Positions 24,801-32,257 of a stretch of DNA of 64,000 nt are shown here, one piece after another. The stretch covers positions 42,135,946-42,199,945 of the forward strand of contig NC_134465.1 of the NCBI RefSeq assembly GCF_047948215.1, given 5' to 3'. The DNA comes from Lycorma delicatula (lineage: Eukaryota; Arthropoda; Insecta; Hemiptera; Fulgoridae). The notes beneath the pieces are model-generated. The model saw only the letters and a program-made list of their open reading frames with translations. It made no database searches and had not been told where the DNA came from. The position numbers were made by a program, and so were the translations under genes. Position 1 is the stretch's first letter, and every line of letters starts with the position of its first letter.

Positions 24801-25553
24801 CTAAGGAAGTAGCTTACTACAAAAATTTCATAATGACCTAACAAACTAAATTTTTTTACATAACATTAATACCCAACACAATACTTGAATGCTGTGCACT
24901 ACACAGACCATTACTTTTGAAATTTAAAGTGTGCTCAAGGGACTCCAAAATATAATTTCTCATAGTACATATTTAACAGTTCATCAGCTCTGGTTACATA
25001 ACAGCAGATTTCATACACATTTAATTCAATAAATACCTGAAATTTCATGATGCAATTACTCGTAAATCGTGTCAAACCTTTAAATAAAAAACAAAATTTC
25101 ATTATAAAAATCGCTACAACTATGCATAAGTTGAATGTGGGTAACGCATAACTTCCAACAATTTAATTTTAAAAAACAAGAAATCTTTTTATTTTATTTT
25201 ACATCATCTTTTGCAATAAAATATAACGTGCAATCGATAAATAGAAATGAATAAATGTGTACGTCCAGCTTTACAGTATTATACACTTAAATTTATACGG
25301 TAAACTTGAGCAATACGTCTCGCACAAAGAAAAATTTATAAATCGACTACTACTGAAATTACAAAGTTTTATTATCATCATAATGTAAACATCACTGATA
25401 ATCGAAAATAATCACAAAATTACGTGATATAATAAACAAAAAAATAACCTTAAAGTAATTTTATTACAAACAAAAATATTAATTTTGTTAACCGACATAA
25501 CCTTATCTCACCTGAGTAGAAGTATCTTCTTTACAACTATAACAACAACCCAT
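6752..25553 (-). CDS. LAMTOR1: Ragulator complex protein LAMTOR1 (p18), five exons
   Basis: Exons in coding order are 25553-25512, 20118-20042, 16181-16092, 10622-10409 and 6844-6752 (42, 77, 90, 214 and 93 nt), giving 171 aa; human LAMTOR1 is about 160 aa. All four introns are GT-AG and the phases agree. The protein starts MGCCYSCKEDTSTQ: Gly2 is the N-myristoylation site and Cys3/Cys4 the palmitoylation sites that tether p18 to late endosomes and lysosomes. The middle contains the family blocks KTDEQSALNRILQKTA, NVIDV and HHEYLERMKIYATKL; the C-terminus is ENLVVPFRIP, close to the LVVxFGIP ending of the family. In animals it wraps the LAMTOR2-5 roadblock dimers and docks Rag GTPases for amino-acid signalling to mTORC1. 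It lies head to head with NARS2. Its introns total about 18 kb and are packed with transposon relics. Confidence 0.95.
7685..8272 (+). pseudogene. Polinton/Maverick-type (rve) integrase remnant
   Basis: Frames read ELYKQARFNYLT, then VDLYQTDLAVIPYANINKNY (first catalytic Asp in YQTDL), then near 8029-8125 FQADNGRAFNFKTESLMKKY (second Asp in ADNG) and NLYSTYSHRKASIVDTL, then NRTLKNKMW and KEYNNLCHRTVGI near 8220-8265. This order and spacing match the retroviral-like integrase of Polinton/Maverick elements (F54H12.3-like proteins in insects). The third acidic residue, normally Glu in the SxxERFNR block, reads Asp, and several stops interrupt the frame. No capsid, protease or polymerase B gene is seen nearby, so only a fragment survives, in LAMTOR1 intron 4. 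Chronology and class are inferred from motif order. Confidence 0.75.
7877..7933. repeat. 18-bp perfect inverted repeat inside the integrase remnant
   Basis: Arms 7877-7894 and 7916-7933 (GATTTATACTGTCATTAT and its exact reverse complement) flank a 21-base loop. It interrupts the integrase reading between KNY and the NRFTEFAFA segment, so it looks like a local inverted duplication. Confidence 0.9.
8285..8893 (+). pseudogene. 5'-truncated mariner transposase with 3' terminal repeat
   Basis: Beginning near 8290 the frame becomes mariner-like: ATVFWDRNGVLLVEFMEHG, AIQNKRRGMLSSGIAFL, LHDNARPHTA near 8508-8537 (second catalytic Asp), then YSPDLAPSDFHLF near 8591-8634 (third Asp). The two Asp residues are 34 residues apart, the D34D signature of mariner. 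One in-frame TAG (8558-8560) splits the frame; it ends with TAG near 8807. The downstream sequence to about 8893 (..TTTCGTGACCGATCGGACC) looks like the 3' terminal repeat. The N-terminal DNA-binding half, the first catalytic Asp and the left terminal repeat are absent; the sequence runs straight into the integrase remnant upstream. Confidence 0.85.
8894..10408. other. LAMTOR1 intron 4, unclassified part
   Basis: No gene. A block at about 9890-9942 ending TTGGGACACCCTGTAC has the look of a transposon end, but no partner end was found nearby. Confidence 0.4.
10409..10622 (-). CDS. LAMTOR1: LAMTOR1 exon 4
   Basis: The largest exon, 214 nt. It encodes NVIDVAALGPHNLEHHEYLE and the following helix to FFL, with donor GTAAGT. 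It covers most of the p18 wrap-around region; compared with vertebrate p18 there is a longer Pro/Arg-containing loop (QPRRQP). Confidence 0.92.
11890..12412 (+). repeat. Dispersed repeat, copy A
   Basis: About 500 bp whose reverse complement is shared with 37085-37395. Shared landmarks in order are a GGGGTGGG tract, TTTTGCAAATAT, GACCTTGCTCTA, GACCTTTTAAGTTGAAA, GAGGCCAACAGCAAAC, GGAAAATTTCCATC and GGTGAAAACCACATAT. No ORF. It ends with TCTAGATGGGAAAGTAA near 12396-12412. Probably a non-autonomous transposon or the untranslated part of a larger one. Confidence 0.7.
12536..12675 (+). repeat. Dispersed repeat, partial copy B in tandem
   Basis: Repeats the last ~140 bp of copy A (12243-12412): GGTTTCCTGAGGTGTCAAAA, ATCTGGTGAAAACTGCATAT, ATTACAATATTTTCC and CTAGATGGGAAAGTAA occur in the same order and orientation, with moderate divergence. 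Confidence 0.7.
13020..13990 (-). mobile_element. LINE endonuclease-domain fragment
   Basis: Read on the minus strand from about 13975: VRSLKKVGRLENLKREIDRL, NVDVGISEVQW, a stop, FWSDDFRVINS, GQAGVDFIMNKKIGKRLEYF; beyond the palindrome, VGDWNASVGKGKEGNI-type residues near 13370-13420, then further fragments to about 13020. These are the blocks of an apurinic/apyrimidinic-type endonuclease (the GISEVxW and GDWNA motifs) of non-LTR retrotransposons, the domain missing from the copy at 165-1940. Stops and the inverted duplication inside it show it is dead. It lies in LAMTOR1 intron 3. Confidence 0.75.
13427..13730. repeat. Perfect 141-bp inverted repeat with 22-bp spacer
   Basis: Left arm 13427-13567 and right arm 13590-13730 are exact reverse complements over all 141 bases, separated by 22 bases (13568-13589). 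The first 16 bases of the spacer (ATTTCAAAAAGCTTAG) recur exactly inverted at 13732-13747, just past the right arm. The arms encode LINE endonuclease-region sequence. The whole is an inverted duplication of one LINE segment inside the LINE copy. Confidence 0.97.
14640..15355 (-). mobile_element. LINE reverse transcriptase C-terminal fragment (jockey/CR1-like)
   Basis: Minus-strand ORF 15134-14766 encodes a C-terminal RT segment with LLYSSLFESVIRYGLTAWG, NKINLIQNRVLKDI and an end like those of jockey/CR1-type elements. Upstream in another frame, near 15150-15230, is KYKYLGVHF and FFRWDHHLKHVCKNL, the YLGxxxD block that precedes it, so a frame break lies near 15140. No 5' parts are present. It is a different LINE type from the RTE-like copies. 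Confidence 0.72.
16092..16181 (-). CDS. LAMTOR1: LAMTOR1 exon 3
   Basis: Encodes DDFLQQSPNSLPKK then TDEQSALNRILQKTA, the conserved segment before the Rag/LAMTOR-binding helices. Acceptor TTTTTCAG, donor GTAAGT; 90 nt, entering and leaving in the same phase. Confidence 0.93.
16273..17259 (-). mobile_element. Probable solo LTR
   Basis: Read on the minus strand the block starts TGTAACAAGACTGG (17259) and can end at GTGACA (16273), the TG...CA ends of an LTR. Inside, in the right order, are TATAAATA at 16991-16984, a more GC-rich leader after it, and AATAAA at 16675-16670, as in U3-R-U5. No gag or pol ORF adjoins it and no convincing target duplication was found, so the exact ends are uncertain. 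It lies in LAMTOR1 intron 2. An unrelated promoter-like segment is the alternative. Confidence 0.45.
17286..17308. repeat. CA-rich microsatellite
   Basis: Short CA dinucleotide run interrupted once by TA. Confidence 0.8.
17480..18015 (-). mobile_element. LINE 3' coding fragment
   Basis: On the minus strand the sequence reads in broken frames AEETLFHLNK, then RLQKIKRRIRRTCINKKFQ, MRKRRLGFFEQIMRMQRLLK, QARMPDGYERNW near 17740-17700 and a C-terminal tail with TPERGRRLDG. The GFFExIMRM block followed by a Lys/Arg-rich C-terminal tail is typical of the end of insect LINE polyproteins. Stops and frame changes are present. It lies in LAMTOR1 intron 2. Confidence 0.6.
19621..19636. repeat. CA microsatellite
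   Basis: Eight uninterrupted CA units. Confidence 0.85.
20042..20118 (-). CDS. LAMTOR1: LAMTOR1 exon 2
   Basis: Encodes GADVNERTHLLVDPVSNN and a few further residues, matching the family segment with conserved LLLDP. Acceptor TTTTTTAG, donor GTAAGT; it enters in phase 0 and leaves with two bases of the next codon. Confidence 0.92.
20494..20990 (-). mobile_element. Mariner fragment
   Basis: Minus-strand reading: RLRRTIQNKRWVMLSSG, FLHDSAHLHT near 20870-20840 (family LHDNARPHT), EVVNHPPYFGS, then after stops YDEDVQKLVYRYDKCLN near 20680-20635, the usual mariner C-terminus. The catalytic DNA is reduced to about 430 bp with several stops. The block GGCTATTTGGAAAGTAACTT near 20494 probably marks its 3' terminal repeat. 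It lies in LAMTOR1 intron 1. Confidence 0.72.
21330..21700 (-). mobile_element. Fragment of a DDE transposase N-terminal region
   Basis: Minus ORF 21675-21445 encodes KHLITRQKCEERAVAVCGIS, a helix-turn-helix-like start, then KPVTGLDRFDIGVVRCE; in another frame below it reads VSEFHSKIGELSTVNKLCKE. The pattern LDxFDxxVVRR...FY followed by a Thr-x-x-Lys-Leu block resembles the N-terminal part of an IS630-like transposase family common in hemipteran genomes. Identification rests on pattern memory and the catalytic domain is absent. Confidence 0.45.
23320..23690 (+). pseudogene. ISXO2/Merlin-like (IS1595-type) transposase remnant
   Basis: Translations near 23365-23520 read RRRVLPHQWEFSRIRQETRD and SFLVAVPERSTETLLPII, a short break, then FIAPGTTVLSDEWAA; near 23530-23600, in other frames, VNHKLHFVDPQTQA. 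The order (WVFGGIxRxTRxSFLVxVPDRS, LLPII, PGTTIxSDxWAAY, VNHxxxFVDPxTGAHT) is that of ISXO2-like/IS1595 DDE transposases of the Merlin superfamily. One catalytic Asp (SDEW) is visible. Stops and frame changes make it a relic. It lies in LAMTOR1 intron 1. Confidence 0.75.
24330..24410. repeat. Cluster of short hairpins
   Basis: Arms 24330-24343 and 24358-24371 (AGTTGGAAGAAGAA and its reverse complement), then 24377-24384 with 24389-24396, then the 20-bp palindrome at 24391-24410. No gene is attached to them. Confidence 0.8.
25512..25553 (-). CDS. LAMTOR1: LAMTOR1 exon 1 (lipid anchor)
   Basis: Fourteen codons from ATG to CAG, followed by a GTGAG donor. It encodes the whole myristoyl/palmitoyl anchor MGCCYSCKEDTSTQ. 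It is too short to be found by an ORF length filter; the start is fixed by the obligatory Met-Gly-Cys-Cys. Confidence 0.93.
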
Positions 25554-25985
25554 TATGAAATAACTTAATGTCTTTCAACTCACTGAAAATAAAAATTAAA
25601 TAACTTACAAACTAAAAACTATTCATAACATAAAAATATGCAATAGTATTACACAAGCAGCTGATCAGAGTTTTGAATAACTCTGAGTAAAGGTGGCATC
25701 ATACAGACTGCCTGTTCAATCAAGATTTGGTGGAGAAAAAAGATTAGCATTATCAGTAAACTAAAATTTAAACTATTTGTTAAAAAAACAGACCAATATA
25801 TTTTGTAGATTTTATTTTAGCTTTCAATTCAGTTATAATGATCTAAAATAAAAATATCTTATTTTGTTATTGTTGTTCATAATAAAATACAACTTAGTGA
25901 TTATGCAGGCAGGAGTATTTTGAACGGTGGAAGCTTTGAGGTATTATAAATCTGTGCTCTTTTATGGTTATAAGTAAGATGAAGG
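25554..25985. promoter_or_regulatory. Shared head-to-head promoter region of LAMTOR1 and NARS2
   Basis: Only 432 bp separate the two start codons, and they must contain both 5' UTRs and both promoters. A 7-bp inverted repeat (CAGAGTT at 25666-25672, AACTCTG at 25679-25685) sits near the middle. No clear TATA box in a convincing position was seen for either gene. Bidirectional control is inferred from the layout. Confidence 0.6.
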
Positions 25986-26141
25986 ATGGCTTTTGTGTTA
26001 GGAAAATTAAAATTTGTTTTCCGATGTAAAAAAATAAGTTTTAAAAACAGTTTACCGAAAAGATGTTGGGCATCATTTCCAAATATATCTACTATTAACA
26101 GTATTTATACTTCTGAAAAATTTGGACAAATACGAGTAGAG
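25986..26141 (+). CDS. NARS2: NARS2 exon 1
   Basis: Fifty-two codons with the basic mitochondrial presequence, ending ...FGQIRVE before donor GTTAAG, a weaker form of the consensus. Joining to exon 2 gives VEGWIIGI, the start of the OB fold. Confidence 0.88.
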
Positions 26142-29100
26142 GTTAAGTTACTTTTTATATTATGTTTTTACTTTTTTTATCTATGTTTTTTCTGTCACGC
26201 TGATTAATTACTTTATTTTATTTTTAGTCACATAACATACGTATTTTTTCTACGACTAATTAAAGGTGAATTGTGTGCTTTCAGTTTGTGGTATGTTACT
26301 AATTTTAATTTTTTTTTAACTCCACCTATATATAGCAAATGATCCAAATGACAGTTTTTGTGCTTTTCGATAAAAACTTATTAATATATATTGCACTTCG
26401 GATTATACATATATATCTATTGAACTTTAATTTTTATTGTTTGTTTTATGAAAATTTTTACATTGTTTTATGTTTACACTTGCAAAATTTGATGCTAAAA
26501 CTTTCCAATTTCTTCTATTATATTGCAATAAAACATTACAATTTTGCCTGTGATGTATTCATTAATTCATACAATTCGTTTACAAATACTATTAAAAATC
26601 TTATTTACTCTAGATGTCATATTGTTATAATGTGTAACTAATTTTGTGCATTGATTGTTTAAAAAACTTTAAGTAACTATTAGTGATTAAATGCTTTTAT
26701 AAAACATTGGAATTTTATAAAATATCTGCTTAATTACATTAATTATATCAAAAGATTAGCAATATGTTATTAGTAATGTGTGGTACTCAGTTTAGAATCT
26801 CTATTGTATACATAATAAAGCTACCTCATAGAATTATCGCCCATTAAATAATACACCATTCCTTAGGCTATCTTCATTGTATGCTTGATTCTTCATTAGT
26901 CCTATGTATAATCATATCTTTTTTCTGTAAACTGAAAATTAAATAATGTATTAATAAGGTTTTATGTTTCAGGGATGGATAATTGGAATTAGGAAATTAA
27001 AAGAATTACTGTTCATCGATGTCAGTGATGGTTCATGTCCTAAAAAATTACAATTAACTGTCGATAAAAATAAAGTGCCAAAAGATTTAAGCTATGGTGC
27101 ATCTGTTAAAGCATCTGGTTTATTACAGACCAATAAAAATAATCAAATTGAAGTTTTAGTGGATGATATTAAACTAGTGGGCAAGTGCCATCTTAATGAT
27201 GGATATCCATTTGCTCAGCGTACACCATATAACCCAAATCATGATAGAGAATTTATTCATTTAAGGCCTAGGACTCAGCCATTTAGTTCATTACTTAGAA
27301 TTAGACATAAAATTTTTTTAACTTTTAATGAATTATTAGATAGCGATGGGTTTTTTAATATTAATATACCTGTTTTAACAACAAACGATTGTGAAGGCGG
27401 TGGTGAAGTGTTTATGGTCAAACCTGATAATAATTCATTAATAAAAGATATGATAAAAGAAAATAAAATTGAGAAACAAAATGAAGATGAAGTATTTTTT
27501 GGAAGTAAAACTTATTTAACGGTTTCTGGACAGCTGCATTTAGAAGCAGTTTCAAGGTAATCTGTAATCTACTAATACCTATTTTTAAATTACATTTGGT
27601 TATTTGTAAAGGAGATTTCTTGGTATTTTCCCACAGACCAGGAATCGCCATTTATTTTGTCATGTTTAAATAATTAATGAATTATAATATTTACCATTGA
27701 AAATATTATTAGATTAGAGAATTTTTATATTCATAATTTGTTTGTGTAATTAATACTTCCACTGTTCATTAATTTTCAGCTTTATCTTATACAAATTGCA
27801 TTATTGACCAACAAAAAAAATATTTTTTTTTTTTAAATTATGTATTCTTATAAACATTTTGAATTCATTCCATACATATATATAATTTTCCCCTAATTAT
27901 TGAATCATCAGTGATCCTTCCTCTCATGTCTAAGGGCTGGTGACTCAATTCATATCTCACCGACAGTTTCCCGCCGTAGCTTACAGTCCTCTGCCATTCG
28001 AATCAATGTGCCTAATGTTTACCAGTCACCTGTTAATTTGGTCCTGCCATTTGTTTGGCAGTCTTTACCATCACCTGCTGCCCTTGATTTTTCCCTGTAC
28101 AACTAGCTTTTCAAGATTTTCTCCATGCCTACAAATTATTTGGTCGAGAAGTAGAGGATGTGCTGAAAGCATATTGTGGACAATCTCCTCCATATACCCA
28201 GCTTATTTATAATTGCATTGTTCATTATTTTTTCCATCCATGTGACATAGAGCATTCTTTTGTAGACCTACATTTTGAATGCATCAATTCTCCTCTGGTA
28301 TTCCACCTTTATGGTCCAGATCTCAACGCCGTACGTGATTACTGGGAAGACTTGAAGCAGTCTCAGCTTTGTATTCTTTGTGATTTCCTTATCCTTCCAA
28401 ATAGCTGTCAACTTGTTAAGGGCCTCCTTCGCCGACATAATTCTTCTTCATATTTCAGCCGACAAGTATAATTTTGAATAATTTTTTGTAAAAATCAAAA
28501 TGTCAGAAATTACCTCCAAAATTATCTTCACATTGACGATCAAATGTGCAGCTGCATTGGAACTTTAATTTAAATATTAACTGTTTTTCCTATTTTCCAT
28601 CTTTAAAATATCAAAAAATTATTTAAAACAGAGAAAATATTTCAAAATAAACAGCTAATTAAAAAGAAAACAGAATATTTGTTGTAAACCCTTGTAGCAT
28701 ATGAAAATAAATCAGTTCTTAAGAAAATTTACTTGTTTCTGATTTTTAAATACATAAAAATTATATTAACATGATTTAAAATATCTATTTATCATATTTA
28801 AAACAAGAAAACTTAGGGTTATATTTACCCTTAAAATATAAAACAAACAGCATTTTATGCACTACAAGAATGAAAACTTACAAAAACATGCTATTACCAG
28901 TAGCTGCCATATTTCATGAGCTAACAACATATGTCATAGACATAGTAGTTTTATTTTTTTTAATTAAAAGTTATAGTTGAATAAGTGTTGAAAATAAATT
29001 ACAATTTGACTGAAATTGAATAAAACATAAAAATTAAAATGAGATGGAATTTATTCACTACCAAATTGGGTGCTACAGCATTTCTACTAGAGAAGGATAC

Positions 29101-32100
29101 ATTAAAACATACTTAAAAAGTGTAAATAGTCATAAAATCAATTTTTTTTTTCAAGTTGCTGATCTTCATGATGGAGTGGTAGTTGTCAGTCTTTCATGTT
29201 GAGATCCTACAAAATATCCATTTTATATTCTGAATCACGAGCTTCAAGCTTATGCAGTGAATTAATCATAAAAAAAAGTTTATTTATCAGAAATAAACTG
29301 TTTATAAATATGTATTGATGTATGTTATTGTTATGCTAATTATTAAATATTTTTTTTTAGGGCTTTAAAGAAAGTATACAGTTTAGGACCAACTTTCAGA
29401 GCAGAAAATTCTAGATCAAGATTACATCTTTCTGAATTTTATATGTTAGAAGCAGAAATTGCTTTTATTAATAATATTAATGATATTAATTCTGTGATTG
29501 AATTACTTTTGAAAAAATCAATTGATAAAATTCTAAGTAATTACAGTGAAGAAATTCAATCGTATTATAAATTAACTGGTATTAAACATGAAGAACAGTT
29601 AAATATTTTAAATAGAATTCTGAATGAAAATTTTACAACCATTACATACAATGAAGCTTTTGATATATTAGATAAGAAACGCAATTTATTTAAACAGTAT
29701 CCTAAAAAAGATGAAACATTCAGTAAAGAGCATGAATTATATTTAGTGGAATATAATAATGGAATACCAATATTTATTGTTGAATGGCCTGAAAAAAGTA
29801 AACCGTTTTATATGAAATCTGTTGAAAATTTATCAGACAAGGTAAATATGTTTTTGAACTTTTAAGATTTTTTTTAATTTATTGATACATTTAAATGAAA
29901 TATTGTATATTAATAGAAAAAGTTGTGTTAAATAGAGATCATCTAGATGTTATATTATTTTACCTATTATTAAACTACATTTGCAAATTTTCATCATGTA
30001 ATTTAATAACTTCTGCCTAGTGTTATATTATTACATCATATACTTTCTGGTACATTTTTTTTTTTTATAGAAATAATAAGACATATTTTGGAAATCAGAG
30101 AAGGAACCATAGATTTTAAGAACAGGGAATGATTTTAAAATTAAAATAAAGGAATAATGATAAATTATTAAAGTGATAAGATGATAAAAATGAAAGTTCT
30201 GGTAATATAAAATTATAAGTAATATAGTGTAAGCAGTCATTTAGGTGTTTCAGGAAATTTGACTTTGAGCAGAACTATATGAAGTAAGAAGCAGACTATT
30301 TATAGGGACAAGAGCTTTTGCAAATGTGATAGGATTTCGATTTCAGAAAGGATTCTCATTTTTGAGAAAGAGGTTTGCTAAATGGTTTATTCAGAATCTG
30401 TTATAATCTTTTCTGAGTCATGAATAATCATAAAGTAAGTAGAGAAATACTAGAATATTTTTGAAATGTGATTGCAGAGAATGGGAAAAATGAAATGACA
30501 GAATGAGAGGTAAGAAGTTATGAAAGAATAGGACATTTCAAGGACATCTTCATCTGAAATAATAAGTTTCCTATTGACATAAAATGACCTTCACATTCCT
30601 CCAAATGATTCCACAAGTTCATAAAATTAAGTTCCCGTTCCCCTTTATCCCTCCACTGAAATAAAATGATGCCAGAAAGTAAACATTTCTGTCCTCAGAG
30701 ATTTATAAATCAAAAAATTAGTAACAAAATGGAAGAAGCTGCTCATGGCTAAGAAAAATCAAGGATGCTTGGCCAAAAGACAAATTCATTAAAGAAGAAA
30801 ATCACAATATTAAAATAATTTTTTGTAATGTTTATTAAATTATATATTCAATTCAAGGTGATATACAACGCTTCCAACAATTGTGAACTGAATGGTTGCT
30901 TGTAGCCTTTGTAGAACTAAGGAACTGCTTTGTTTGGATAGAGTTAATTTGTTTTGTAGTTCCTGCATGGTTTCTTGTTATCCATTCTTTTCCCCTATCC
31001 CCTACCTAGTATTCCAGTTGGTAATTCACTGGATTTGCATTAAGTTAATGTCTATTTAAAGATACTATACCTTTGATAGTTAAAGTGAGGATCTCTACCC
31101 ATAAATCTTAAAGGATTGTTTCATATCCATTACCTATATTGTGTAAATTTTAGCCTCCTTATATACAGAGTATATCACAAAGTTCTCCCAGGATTTTCAT
31201 AACCTATTCTACTAGTGAAAACATTGGAAAAAGTTCATATAAATATATATCCTGAAGTGCTTCATTTGTAAGTTAGGGCTAGGGGGTTCATTTGTAAGTT
31301 CACTTGGATTTCAGCTACTACAATGAAGTGAGGTCATACTGAAATGTTTAGAATCTTAATTAAGGGGCAGAATTAGTGATTTATTCTGGTTTTTGACTTG
31401 AAGAATCGAATAAAATAGATCTCGGAACTATATGAGGTATTTTTTTAAAATCCAGTTAGGAGTGAAAATAAGTAAATTGAGGTAAAAAATCCAGTTTTTT
31501 CTGTTTGACGTACAATAACTTATGAGTAATAAACACAAACCAGCCTCCATGGCACAAGTGATAGCATCTCGGCTTTTCATTCGGAGGTCCTGGGTTCAAA
31601 TCTTGGTCAGACATGGCATTTTCACACAAGCTACATCATTCATCTATCCTCTAAAGTAGTGAAATTTTTCTCTAGCTGTAATTCGCAAATGAAGCATTTT
31701 AGGACATATGTTTATATGAACTTTACCAATATTTTCACGAGTAGAAAAGGTTATGAAAAGTCTTTGGAGAACTTCATGATACACTCTATGTAATATATTA
31801 TTACTTAAATAATTTTTTTTTTGCTTTAATTTTTCAGGTCGAAGCAGTAGATTTACTTTGTCCAAATGTTGGTGAATTATGTGGGGGTGGTGTCAGAGAA
31901 GATAATTATGATATATTGAAACAAAAACTTATGAAAGAAAATCTAGATTCAAAACTCGATTGGTATTTACAATTAAGAAACTTTGGAAATGTTAGAACTG
32001 GAGGCTTTGGTATGGGTTTTGAAAGATTTCTACAGTTATTGCTTGGAATAACAAATATTAAAGATACAATCCCATTCCCTAGATGGCCACACAATTGTAA

Positions 32101-32107
32101 ACTATAA
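25986..32107 (+). CDS. NARS2: Mitochondrial asparaginyl-tRNA synthetase, four exons
   Basis: Exons 25986-26141, 26973-27556, 29361-29841 and 31838-32107 (156, 584, 481, 270 nt) join in phase into 496 aa; human NARS2 is 477 aa. It charges tRNA-Asn with asparagine in the mitochondrial matrix. Residues 1-about 35 are basic and Ser/Phe-rich, as expected for a targeting presequence. Residues about 50-130 form the OB-fold anticodon-binding domain ([20 protein letters not shown]). The class II catalytic core follows: [19 protein letters not shown], the amino-acid-site block [15 protein letters not shown], motif 2 [20 protein letters not shown] at residues 256-275, and motif 3 GFGMGFER at 463-470. 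The closing [12 protein letters not shown] matches the family. The ATG at 25979 is out of frame, so 25986 is the start. All signature residues are present, so the enzyme looks functional. Confidence 0.95.
26973..27556 (+). CDS. NARS2: NARS2 exon 2
   Basis: Begins GGATGGATA after TTTCAG and ends ...GTTTCAAG before GTAATC, splitting an Arg codon. It encodes the OB fold and the first part of the catalytic domain to [11 protein letters not shown]. Confidence 0.94.
27900..28480 (-). mobile_element. LINE RT C-terminal fragment in NARS2 intron 2
   Basis: Minus-strand translation reads [47 protein letters not shown], a stop, [20 protein letters not shown]. This is the usual C-terminal region of RTE-like LINEs (LVxPVxTYGxExWTxK...RIDAFExWCYRRML). 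Frame breaks are frequent. The plus-strand open frames here are shadows of it. Confidence 0.7.
29361..29841 (+). CDS. NARS2: NARS2 exon 3
   Basis: After TTTTTTTTAG it encodes [18 protein letters not shown] with class II motif 2, then a family-variable helical insertion, up to [11 protein letters not shown] before GTAAAT. Confidence 0.95.
31161..31797. mobile_element. Non-autonomous element with ~125-bp terminal inverted repeats
   Basis: 31161-31285 and the reverse complement of 31672-31795 match over about 125 bp: GTATATCACAAAGTTCTCC / GTGTATCATGAAGTTCTCC, TTTTCATAACCTATTCTACT, AAAGTTCATATAAA and GCTTCATTTG occur in both. No transposase is encoded. Its ends resemble those of the element at 49052-50017 (GTGTCCCATGAAG..., ...GGTGAAAATAATG...AAGTTCATAT), so the two are probably one superfamily. 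A tRNA-like block lies just inside the right repeat. It sits in NARS2 intron 3, 40 bp before exon 4. Confidence 0.75.
31544..31616 (+). repeat. tRNA-like SINE head with Pol III A and B boxes
   Basis: The block contains TGGCACAAGTG, matching the A-box consensus TRGYNNARNNG, and GGTTCAAATCT, close to the B-box GGTTCRANNCC, at tRNA-like spacing. The acceptor ends do not pair and the T stem is imperfect, so it is a degenerate tRNA-derived sequence, most likely from a SINE, and not a working tRNA gene. Confidence 0.6.
31838..32107 (+). CDS. NARS2: NARS2 exon 4 (motif 3 and stop)
   Basis: After TTTTCAG it encodes [18 protein letters not shown], then [16 protein letters not shown] (motif 3, ATP-binding Arg), and ends TAA at 32105-32107. 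Confidence 0.95.
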   Translation, partial: VEAVDLLCPNVGELCGGGVREDNYDILKQKLMKENLDSKLDWYLQLRNFGNVRTGGFGMGFERFLQLLLGITNIKDTIPFPRWPHNCKL

Positions 32108-32251
32108 TATGGTGTGGTTTTTCTTAATTTTACTTATTTACTTACTTTTTTTTTCTTTATTTTGTTGTTGCATTAAAATATATTTCTGTTGTGTTGCATT
32201 TTATGTCAAAATTAACTTCACATTCACATTTTTGGACTTGGTTAGTTGTAG

Positions 32252-32257
32252 AATAAA
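32252..32257 (+). terminator. Candidate NARS2 polyadenylation signal
   Basis: The first AATAAA after the NARS2 stop, about 145 bp downstream. A TTTTTTT run and T-rich DNA follow. In such AT-rich DNA the hexamer alone is weak evidence. Confidence 0.4.

Noticed and set aside
26339..26641. 100-aa open frame in NARS2 intron 1
   Set aside because: Composition is that of translated AT-rich DNA (Phe, Ile, Leu, Asn, Tyr); no domain.
27940..28471. Two plus-strand open frames of 90 and 103 aa
   Set aside because: The minus strand of the same DNA reads as LINE RT C-terminus, so these are antisense shadows.
31544..31616. Functional tRNA gene
   Set aside because: Acceptor ends do not pair and the T stem has mismatches; only the A and B boxes survive.
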